Assembly: GCA_026705345.1 (NCBI GenBank)
Contig: JAPPAV010000073.1
Coordinates: forward strand, 22,940-86,939
Length of the DNA: 64,000 nucleotides
Direction: 5' to 3'
From: Gammaproteobacteria bacterium
GTDB taxonomy: Bacteria; Pseudomonadota; Gammaproteobacteria; Pseudomonadales; Azotimanducaceae
Shown here: piece by piece, positions 57,581-64,000 of the stretch
How the letters are laid out: each line of letters opens with the position of its first letter
How positions within the stretch are numbered: the stretch's first letter is position 1
Notes under the pieces: model-generated
What the model was told of the DNA's origin: nothing
Database searches by the model: none
What the model saw: the letters and a program-made list of their open reading frames with translations, nothing else
Made by a program: the position numbers and the translations under genes

Positions 57581-59014
57581 TCAGTCGTCTTCGGCTTCCT
57601 CGGCCTCTTCCGGCAGTACCGGTATCAGGTCCGGATCCGGCATGAGCATGAATTCCGGGTAGGCTTCGATGCCCAACTCGCCGGCGTCCTGACCGACTTC
57701 CTCCACCTCGCGAGACACTCTTGCGCCGAGCGTCTTCTCGATGATGAACCAGACCAGGTACGAGACCCCGAACACGAAGGCGCCGATGGCCAGCACGCCG
57801 ATCAACTGGGAAACGAAATTCGCACCGCCGGCGATGCAGGCGGCAAGCGTTCCCCAGATGCCGGCGAAGAGGTGGGCCGGCACCGCGCCGACGACGTCGT
57901 CGATCTTTACCTGTTCGAGGAATCGGATGCCCGCTGTGCAGATGATGCCGCCGACGAAGCCGATGAGTACGGCCCAGCGGTGGTCGAGAATGTCCGGCGC
58001 CGCCGTAATCGAAACCAGGCCGGCGATCGCGCCGTTCAAACCGGCGAGCAGGTCGACCCGGCCGAGCAAGGGGCGCGAAACGGCAATCGCGGCCAACACG
58101 CCCGCGGCGGCGGCGAGATTGGTGTTGACCAGGATGTTGCTCATCGCCACGGCATCCGCCGCACCGCCGAGAGCCAACTGGGAACCGCCGTTGAACCCGA
58201 ACCAGCCGAGCCAGAGGATGAACACGCCTAGGGTCACGATGGGGATATTCGACGGGACGGTCGGTTTGACGGTGCCATCGGCGCGGAACTTCCCGAGCCT
58301 CGGCCCGACGATCAAGGCGCCGGCGAGCGCCGCCCATCCGCCCGTGGAGTGAACGATGGTCGAGCCCGCGAAGTCCTTGAACGCGGTGCCCGTCCAACTT
58401 GCGAGCAGGCCGTCGTCGCCGCCCAGCCACCCGGTACCCCAAGTCCACGCACCGATTACCGGATAGATGAACCCCGCCAGCACCGCGGTGAATACGAAAA
58501 ACGACCAAAGCCGAACCCGTTCCGCCAACGCCCCCGAGACGATGGATGCCGTCGTGGCCACGAACACCATCTGGAAGAACCACTCGGACATTTTCGAGTA
58601 GCCGTTGCCAACGACGGCTTCCTGGGCACCCGCTTCACCCCCGAGCAGGGCGACTTCCTCGGCCGAAGGCCCGTAAAACAGATCGAACGAGCCGATCCAC
58701 GACCCCACGTCCGTGTACATGAGGTTGAACCCAATGAAAAAGTACATCAGCCCGGCGATCGAGTAGAGCCCGATGTTCTTCAGGCAGATCACCGAAGCAT
58801 TCTTGGTGCGTACGGAACCGGATTCGAGCATGGTGAATCCGGCGCACATCCACATCACCAACGCGCCCCAGATCAGGTACGAGAAGGTGTTGAAGACGAA
58901 CTGGGACTCCTGCTCGACGGCGGCTGACGCCGGTGCTGCCAACAACAGTGCTGTGGTCGCAAGCAACTTGCCCAGTGACCGGACGGAAAAACGATGGCTA
59001 ATCGCGCAGAACAT
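57581..59014 (-). CDS. amtB: Ammonium transporter AmtB
   Basis: A 477-aa Amt/Rh channel with a signal-type first segment (LLATTALLLAAPASAA) and eleven further membrane segments. The conduction pair is kept: first His in AGSTIVHSTGGWAALAGA and second His in VVGAVPAHLFAGIWGTLAA. ATG 59014 follows a GGGGGGG run; the frame is open to 59050. The cytoplasmic tail keeps DAGELGIEAYPEF, the PII-regulated type, then extends into an acidic end (PVLPEEAEEAEDD). No glnK gene is next to it, which is unusual for amtB. Confidence 0.93.
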   Translation of the reverse strand: MFCAISHRFSVRSLGKLLATTALLLAAPASAAVEQESQFVFNTFSYLIWGALVMWMCAGFTMLESGSVRTKNASVICLKNIGLYSIAGLMYFFIGFNLMYTDVGSWIGSFDLFYGPSAEEVALLGGEAGAQEAVVGNGYSKMSEWFFQMVFVATTASIVSGALAERVRLWSFFVFTAVLAGFIYPVIGAWTWGTGWLGGDDGLLASWTGTAFKDFAGSTIVHSTGGWAALAGALIVGPRLGKFRADGTVKPTVPSNIPIVTLGVFILWLGWFGFNGGSQLALGGAADAVAMSNILVNTNLAAAAGVLAAIAVSRPLLGRVDLLAGLNGAIAGLVSITAAPDILDHRWAVLIGFVGGIICTAGIRFLEQVKIDDVVGAVPAHLFAGIWGTLAACIAGGANFVSQLIGVLAIGAFVFGVSYLVWFIIEKTLGARVSREVEEVGQDAGELGIEAYPEFMLMPDPDLIPVLPEEAEEAEDD

Positions 59015-59104
59015 GGCCCCCCCGACGAGCGATTGACGCGCCCCGATCATACGACCTGTGGCTGCCGCAAAAAAGCGCCGGCATCTGTCGCAGTTTGAGG
59101 ACGA

Positions 59105-61318
59105 TCAGGGGTCTGACGGGCTTTCGGTTCGAGTGGGCTCCAGGGGCAGTCGGATACGGAACTCCGTGAACCTCCCAACCTCCGAGTCGACGTCGATGTG
59201 GCCGCCGTGCCGCGTGATGATGTCCGCAGTCAACGACAGCCCCAAGCCGGTTCCCTTGCCGGTGTCCTTGGTGGTCACGAAGGGTTCGAACATGCGCTGT
59301 CGCAAGTCCGGCGGAATGCCGGGGCCGTTGTCCCGGATGGTGAACTCGACCGCGTCGTCCAAACGCCGACTCAAGATGCCGAGTTCCGGCTCGTAGTCCG
59401 CACCGAGCTCGGCACACTTCTCCTCGATCGCCTGGCAGGCGTTGGTCAGGATGTTGAGGAATGCTCGGCTGATGTCCTGGGGCACGACCTCGACCATGCC
59501 GACCTCGTCGTCGAGTTCATCCATCATGGTCACGTTGAATTCGGTGTTCTCGGCCCGGATCGCGTGGTAGGCCAAGTCCCGGTATTGCTTGACGAGGGCG
59601 TTTAGATCCGTCTCACGCCAGTCGCCCGGTTCGGCCCGGGAGTGCTCTAGCATGTTGCGCACGATGCCGTCGGCGCGTCCGCTGTGTTCCCGGATCTTCT
59701 CCAAGTTGACGCGGAGATCGCCAAGCACCTCTTCAACTTCCTCGACCGTATCGGATTGATCGTCGCCCACTTCGTCGAGGATCTCGCTGATCTCGTCGAC
59801 GAGTTCCCGGGAGACCTCGGAGAAGTTGTTCACAAAATTGAGCGGATTCTTGATTTCGTGCGCCACGCCCGCCGTCAGCTGGCCGAGGGAAGCCAGCTTC
59901 TCTTCGGCCACGATCTGCTCCTGCGCTTTGCGCAGCCGCTCGAGAGCCTGTTCGAGGTCCTGGTTCTTGGAGTCGAGTTCCTGGGCGAGTTTCTCGACCA
60001 GGTTCAACCGCTGGACCTCCAGCGCATAGCGACGGAACACTTCCAGCGCATTCGCCATGTCCGTGACCTCGTCGTTTCCAGTCACCGCGACTGGAACCTC
60101 CAAATCGCCTCCGGCCATGTCGCGCATGTTGCCGGCGAGCTCGACCAACCGGCGAATCAAGTGCCTGCCCACGAACAGCCACCCGATCAAAACCGCGCCC
60201 ACCACGCTCACCAACGTCAGCGCCACCAGCAGAACCATGCCGGTCGTCGCCGCCTCCTGGGACTCGGTGTTCACGCCGACCGCCTGGCGATTGATTTCCG
60301 CCACCAGCGTTTCCATGTCGGCGAGCAAGAGCGTCGACGCTTCACGTCCGTCGTCCAAGGCCTCGGTTTCGCGCTCCAGTCGTTCAAGCGTCTCCCGCCT
60401 AAGTGCCAGTATGCCGGCGGCCGCACTTCCTATCTCGACGAGCCGGCGCGCGTCCGCCACCAATCCGGCCTGGTCCGGGCGCGACGTCAACCTTGCGCTG
60501 ACCCGCATGATGCTCTGCGCGGCGCTCTGGAACCTCTCCTCGATGGGTCCCAAGAGATCCCGATCCGCCAGCACCAGAGCCTCGCCGAGCAGCAATCCCG
60601 CGATAGTGGTCTGGTCGTTGATCTCGATCAGATCCCGGTAGTGGGCCAGTTCGTTGTCCCAATCGCGTTGCGACAAGGGTTCCGCAACGTCGTCGAGATT
60701 GCGAAGTCCCGTCGCCAGGAAAAATCCCTGATCGTCGATCGCCGCGCCGGTGCTCCGCTCAAGGCCTTTGTTGATCATGCCGAGTTCGTTCACCAGCCCC
60801 TCGAGAGACGCCCGGATGACCAGCCGGCGCCCGGACGACTCTTCGATCTCGTTCAGCAGGGTTTCGAGGGTATCGAGGCGCAACGACAACCGGTGCGCCT
60901 GTTCGCTGAAGATCTCCATCGCGCCGATGGCCTCGACCATGCCGATGAGTTCCTGCCGCCCCTGCAACACCTCGTCGGCAACGCTCTGGTGCTCCGCGGG
61001 CGTCGAAGCCGACACCATCCGCACCACACTCTGCACCAGGTTGGTACTCTGCCGCGCCACCTCCACGGCGCGGCTCAGATTGGGAATGCTGTCCTCGGCC
61101 AACCGCGATTGGTACTGGACGATCTGGTTCAGGAAGACGTACGCGACGACGCTCGCCATGGTGACCAGGAGGACACTGCCAAACAATCCCAGGTACGTTT
61201 GCAGGCGGATGCCGACCCGCCGTCCCGTCGTGTGTTCACCTGCCACCGGGTCGTTGGGCCGTGCGACATCCCCCGGCTGTCCCGGGGCGGCGGAGGAGGT
61301 CGACGGATCACTCATCAC
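59105..61318 (-). CDS. Membrane sensor histidine kinase with HAMP domain
   Basis: A 737-aa kinase. After a disordered, proline-rich N-terminus come a membrane segment (LQTYLGLFGSVLLVTMASVV), a helical periplasmic domain of about 300 residues, a second segment (VLLVALTLVSVVGAVLIGWL), HAMP, a coiled coil (EKLAQELDSKNQDLEQALER), HisKA with phospho-His in LTAGVAHEIKNPLNFVNNFS, and HATPase with NILTNACQAIEEK, DNGPGIP and GKGTGLGLSLTADII. No receiver follows in this gene. It overlaps the periplasmic binding protein gene by 4 bp, so the binding protein is probably its ligand sensor, and the PP2C-type regulator its target. Confidence 0.9.
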   Translation of the reverse strand: MMSDPSTSSAAPGQPGDVARPNDPVAGEHTTGRRVGIRLQTYLGLFGSVLLVTMASVVAYVFLNQIVQYQSRLAEDSIPNLSRAVEVARQSTNLVQSVVRMVSASTPAEHQSVADEVLQGRQELIGMVEAIGAMEIFSEQAHRLSLRLDTLETLLNEIEESSGRRLVIRASLEGLVNELGMINKGLERSTGAAIDDQGFFLATGLRNLDDVAEPLSQRDWDNELAHYRDLIEINDQTTIAGLLLGEALVLADRDLLGPIEERFQSAAQSIMRVSARLTSRPDQAGLVADARRLVEIGSAAAGILALRRETLERLERETEALDDGREASTLLLADMETLVAEINRQAVGVNTESQEAATTGMVLLVALTLVSVVGAVLIGWLFVGRHLIRRLVELAGNMRDMAGGDLEVPVAVTGNDEVTDMANALEVFRRYALEVQRLNLVEKLAQELDSKNQDLEQALERLRKAQEQIVAEEKLASLGQLTAGVAHEIKNPLNFVNNFSEVSRELVDEISEILDEVGDDQSDTVEEVEEVLGDLRVNLEKIREHSGRADGIVRNMLEHSRAEPGDWRETDLNALVKQYRDLAYHAIRAENTEFNVTMMDELDDEVGMVEVVPQDISRAFLNILTNACQAIEEKCAELGADYEPELGILSRRLDDAVEFTIRDNGPGIPPDLRQRMFEPFVTTKDTGKGTGLGLSLTADIITRHGGHIDVDSEVGRFTEFRIRLPLEPTRTESPSDP

Positions 61319-62493
61319 CTGACCATCCGCTGCGCCGGCCTCACCTCGCCGTTGCCATCGATCACGGTGAGGTAGACGCGGTCGGAACCCTGGTTGTCCT
61401 CTTCGCCGTACTCCAGCTCGAATCCGCCGAGATCAATCGGCGGTGCACTGCGCAGCGCTTCGAGAAACTCCGCCCGCGAGGCCCCGGGCCCTGCCAGACG
61501 CAGGCCCTCGGCGACCAAGCGCCCCGCCAAGTAGCCCTCCAGCGACACGAACCCGGGCTCGGCATCGGGTGCAGACGCCCGCAGTGCCGCCTGGTAGCGC
61601 TCGACGACGGCAATATCCGAGTCCAACGGAAACGGCACGACCTGGGTGATGTAGACGCCGACACCGTCGGCACCCAGTTCTTCGGCGAGCGCCGAGGTGC
61701 CCACGAAGGAGATATTGACGAACACCGGCCGGAAGTCGAGCCGCCGAGCCCACCGAATCAGCGTCGCGGCGGGCTTGTAGGCACCGATGATGACCACGGC
61801 CTCGGGGTCGTATCGACGCAGATCGAGAAGGGCACCCTTGACGATTTCGGTGTTGCGGGGGTAGTTGGCTTCCGCGACCAAGGGCAGGCCGTGGGCATCC
61901 AGTGCGCGACGCAACCCGGCCAGCCCCGCTCGTCCGTAGGAGTCATCTTGGTAGAGGATGCCGATCTTCTCGATGCCGAGATCCTCCGTCAGCCGGGCGA
62001 CGATCTCCGCGGTCTCCTGGAAGTACGAAGCCCGGACGTTGACAACGTTCGATCGTTCCGCCACGTCGCGAAGAAACTCGGCACCGGTGAACGGTGCGAT
62101 GTAGGGCACGGCGGCATCGCTGGTGACAGGTTGGGCGGCCCGCGAAGTCGGTGTGCCCACTGCGCCGACAAGGGCGTAGACGTCGTGCTTCCCGATCAGT
62201 TCGCGGGTGTTCGCCACTGCCGCCTCGGGCTCGTACATGTCATCGAGGGAGACAAGGGAAAGCCGGTGGCCCCCAATGCCGCCCGCCGCATTGACTTCGG
62301 CGAACGCCGACTCGAGTCCCAACCGCATTCCCGTGCCGAGTTCGCTGGCTGGACCGCTCAACGCGGCGGATTGACCGAACACCACGTCGACCGGCACCGT
62401 TGCGGACGCTTGACTACCCGCTTCTTCAGCGTCTGCCGGGAGTCGAGAAAGCCAGACCAGAATGGCCGCGGCCGATACCAGCGAACGACGCAT
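61315..62493 (-). CDS. Periplasmic ABC-type amino-acid-like binding protein
   Basis: A 392-aa type I periplasmic binding protein (Peripla_BP_6, LivJ-like). Signal peptide RSLVSAAAILVWLSRLPADA, then VVFGQSAALSGPASELGTGM, the hinge and ligand-loop segments VNAAGGIGGHRLSLVSLDDM, ALVGAVGTPTSRAAQPV and IGILYQDDSYGRAGLAGL. GTG 62499 is an alternative start. No ABC permease or ATPase genes are nearby; the gene is coupled to a histidine kinase gene, so it probably senses rather than imports. Confidence 0.88.
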   Translation of the reverse strand: MRRSLVSAAAILVWLSRLPADAEEAGSQASATVPVDVVFGQSAALSGPASELGTGMRLGLESAFAEVNAAGGIGGHRLSLVSLDDMYEPEAAVANTRELIGKHDVYALVGAVGTPTSRAAQPVTSDAAVPYIAPFTGAEFLRDVAERSNVVNVRASYFQETAEIVARLTEDLGIEKIGILYQDDSYGRAGLAGLRRALDAHGLPLVAEANYPRNTEIVKGALLDLRRYDPEAVVIIGAYKPAATLIRWARRLDFRPVFVNISFVGTSALAEELGADGVGVYITQVVPFPLDSDIAVVERYQAALRASAPDAEPGFVSLEGYLAGRLVAEGLRLAGPGASRAEFLEALRSAPPIDLGGFELEYGEEDNQGSDRVYLTVIDGNGEVRPAQRMVR

Positions 62494-62515
62494 CAGCACG
62501 GCAGGAGAGCGCGGG

Positions 62516-63682
62516 TCAAGCCGGCTTGTTGCTGTTCATGCGCAGCGCCAAGCAGGTCATATCATCGAACTGCGCGACACCGCCTGCGAACTCCTCGACT
62601 GCACCGACTACCTCTGCGATCAAGTCGGGCATGTCGGCGTCCGCCCGCGCTGCCAGCAGGTCGTCGAGACGCTGTTCGCCGAACTCGTCCTCCACCGCGT
62701 TGCACGCCTCGGTGATACCGTCTGTATAGAGGAACAACGCATCGCCCACGCCCAGAACGAGTTCGTTGTCATGGAACTCGTGCTCCATGAAGATACCGAG
62801 TGCGATGTCGTTGCTCGACGGAACCTCCTGTACTTCGCCCCCGCAGATCAACCGCGGGGGATTGTGACCGCCGTTGCAATACCGCAGGCGGCCATCGCGG
62901 AGGTCGAGCACGGCATAGAACAGGGTGACGAACATACAAGCGTCGTTGTCCTGGCTGACCAGTTGGTTGACCTCGTAGAGACAGTGGGCCGGAGACTCGT
63001 GGTTGCGGGCAGCCGCCTTGAGGAGCGCTCGGCTCACCATCGTGAACAGCGCGGCGGGTATGCCTTTGTCTGAAACATCGGCGATCACTAGCCCCATCCG
63101 GTATTCGTCGAGGCTGAAGAAGTCGTAGAAGTCGCCCCCTATCTCCCGTGCGGGCGTCATTTCCGCGTGCACGTCGAAATGTTCCGTGACCGGCAACGCC
63201 GCCGGCAAGACGGATGTCTGCACCTGGCTCGCCACCACCAGCTCCTGCCTCAAGGCCACAAGCCGGTCTCGTGACGCCAACGCATCTTCTAGGACCTGGA
63301 TGTGACGTAGGGTCTTTTCGACGGTGACCTGAAGGTCATTGAAGTCGATGGGCTTGGTGACGAAGTCGAACGCCCCACGGTTCATGGCGGTCCGGATGTT
63401 GGCCATGTCGCCGTACGCGGACACCACCACGGCGGAAACGTTGGCTTCGATCTCCTCTAACTGGCTCAACAGCGTGAGCCCATCCATGACGGGCATGTTG
63501 ATGTCGGACAGCACCAGACGGATGTCCGGCGTCTCGGCGAGCACGTCCAAAGCCTCGCGGCCATTGTGCGCGAAGTACAAGTCGTACTCGCCCCTGCGAA
63601 CTTGGCGGCGAAACCGTTGCCGCATCAACAGTTCGAGGTCTTCTTCGTCGTCAACGACGAGTATCTTCGCTGGCGTGGTCAT
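62516..63682 (-). CDS. Response regulator with PP2C (RsbU/SpoIIE-type) phosphatase domain
   Basis: A 388-aa protein: receiver domain with phospho-acceptor Asp60 in LVLSDINMPVMDG, a short linker helix, and a PP2C phosphatase domain with REIGGDFYDFFSL, VIADVSDKGIPAALFTMVS and the final FDDMTCLALRM. Such proteins dephosphorylate an anti-sigma-factor antagonist when their receiver is phosphorylated. The STAS antagonist is encoded 24 bp upstream, and the kinase is the last gene of the operon. Confidence 0.92.
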   Translation of the reverse strand: MTTPAKILVVDDEEDLELLMRQRFRRQVRRGEYDLYFAHNGREALDVLAETPDIRLVLSDINMPVMDGLTLLSQLEEIEANVSAVVVSAYGDMANIRTAMNRGAFDFVTKPIDFNDLQVTVEKTLRHIQVLEDALASRDRLVALRQELVVASQVQTSVLPAALPVTEHFDVHAEMTPAREIGGDFYDFFSLDEYRMGLVIADVSDKGIPAALFTMVSRALLKAAARNHESPAHCLYEVNQLVSQDNDACMFVTLFYAVLDLRDGRLRYCNGGHNPPRLICGGEVQEVPSSNDIALGIFMEHEFHDNELVLGVGDALFLYTDGITEACNAVEDEFGEQRLDDLLAARADADMPDLIAEVVGAVEEFAGGVAQFDDMTCLALRMNSNKPA

Positions 63683-63706
63683 AGCGTCTTATCGGTCGTC
63701 CACCCG

Positions 63707-64000
63707 TCACAAGGCCGCCAGTGCGTCCTCGCGGTTGCTGTGAACGGCCAGAATCTTATCGAAACCCGTGATCTCGAAGACCTGCCGAATTTGCTCGGAC
63801 AGGTTGCAGAAAACCGCCTTCCCGCCCTGCGCCTGGAGGTCGCGAGCGGCCATGAGCAGCACTCGAAGGCCCGCACTGCTGATGTAGTTCAAATCGACCA
63901 TGTCGAAAACCAACCTGATCTGACCCGCTTGCAAGCGCTCCCGGACGGCCCCTTGAAGAATTGTCACGTTCGTGCCGTCGATCCGACCGGTGGGGCAAAG
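63707..64000 (-). CDS. STAS-domain anti-sigma factor antagonist, partial
   Basis: The frame is open to the right edge, so the N-terminus lies outside; GTG 63967 is an internal Val of GRIDGTNVTILQGAVRERL, a region matching the STAS fold, rather than a clear start. About 97 residues are visible, with DMVDLNYISSAGLRVLLMAA containing the conserved serine that partner kinases phosphorylate, and FEITGFDKILAVHSNREDA at the end. The natural partner is the PP2C-type regulator just downstream; the matching serine kinase or anti-sigma factor must lie beyond the window. Confidence 0.88.
   Translation of the reverse strand, partial: LCPTGRIDGTNVTILQGAVRERLQAGQIRLVFDMVDLNYISSAGLRVLLMAARDLQAQGGKAVFCNLSEQIRQVFEITGFDKILAVHSNREDALAAL

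Noticed and set aside
59050..59085. Sigma-54-like promoter upstream of amtB
   Set aside because: CGGCGC and TTGC elements are present on the minus strand, but GG and GC are 11 rather than 12 bases apart, which sigma-54 does not usually tolerate.
61261..62715. Long plus-strand frames opposite the periplasmic binding protein and kinase
   Set aside because: Composition is that of a GC-rich shadow, with no domain and no ribosome site; the minus-strand genes have full family signatures.
1..64000. CRISPR arrays, tRNA, rRNA, integrase or transposase genes
   Set aside because: No regularly spaced repeats, no cloverleaf-like sequence and no recombinase motif were noticed; short tRNAs could be missed by eye.

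Overview
The window is high-GC, densely coded DNA from a proteobacterium, most likely an uncultured Gammaproteobacterium. The evidence is gene content and order. gpmI-envC-comF runs divergently from a YibN-like rhodanese gene and secB, an arrangement known from enteric bacteria. ntrBC, tatABC, trmL, dtd and modABC are also present. No rRNA, tRNA, CRISPR array, transposase or prophage gene was seen. Many acyl-CoA and small-acid enzymes (crotonase, MaoC pair, FAH, AKR, hydroxyacid dehydrogenase, AMP-ligase plus APH-like kinase) suggest a metabolically broad heterotroph.

Layout. 1-5.4 kb: an OmpR/EnvZ-type operon closed by a clear intrinsic terminator, a crotonase gene, and a FixL/FixJ-like pair whose regulator gene is frameshifted. 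5.6-16.6 kb: metabolic genes (two-subunit MaoC hydratase, HSL esterase, ClpP-like protease, TEX30-like hydrolase, FAH, AKR, GST, D-2-hydroxyacid dehydrogenase, DUF72, metallo-beta-lactamase fold, PlsB-like acyltransferase). A family of short GTAGGGG repeats is scattered here and supplies the stop codons of several genes. 16.6-36.9 kb: three giant paralogous alpha-2-macroglobulin (A2M) genes. Copies 2 and 3 are back to back; copy 1 is separated from them by an antiparallel block of modABC and a conserved DUF6036 nucleotidyltransferase/partner pair. Copies 2 and 3 keep the CxEQ thioester site; copy 1 has lost it. 36.9-47.2 kb: core housekeeping genes (comF, envC, gpmI, rhodanese, secB, trmL, ntrBC with an NtrC-like operator, tusA-like plus a PP-loop tRNA thiolase, VapBC, dtd). 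47.2-51.7 kb: a VOC-like gene, then a small exported group: a four-cysteine small protein, an S9-like hydrolase without its nucleophilic serine and probably frameshifted, and a Sel1-repeat protein. 51.8-59 kb: tatABC, alkyladenine glycosylase, a CDF transporter, an APH-like kinase with an acyl-CoA ligase, and amtB. 59.1-64 kb: a four-gene signalling operon (STAS protein, REC-PP2C phosphatase, ABC-type periplasmic binding protein, HAMP histidine kinase) running off the right edge.

How the genes work together. The A2M array is the most distinctive element. Its copies differ most in the segment just before the A2M core domain, where the protease bait region should lie. This fits a set of periplasmic or secreted protease traps with diversified bait, plus one thioester-free member; that reading is inference. 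NtrBC and AmtB point to nitrogen control. The last operon looks like a ligand-sensing partner-switch module. There are two probable frameshifts (FixJ-like regulator, S9-like hydrolase) and one possible one (small exported protein), which may be biological decay or assembly error.
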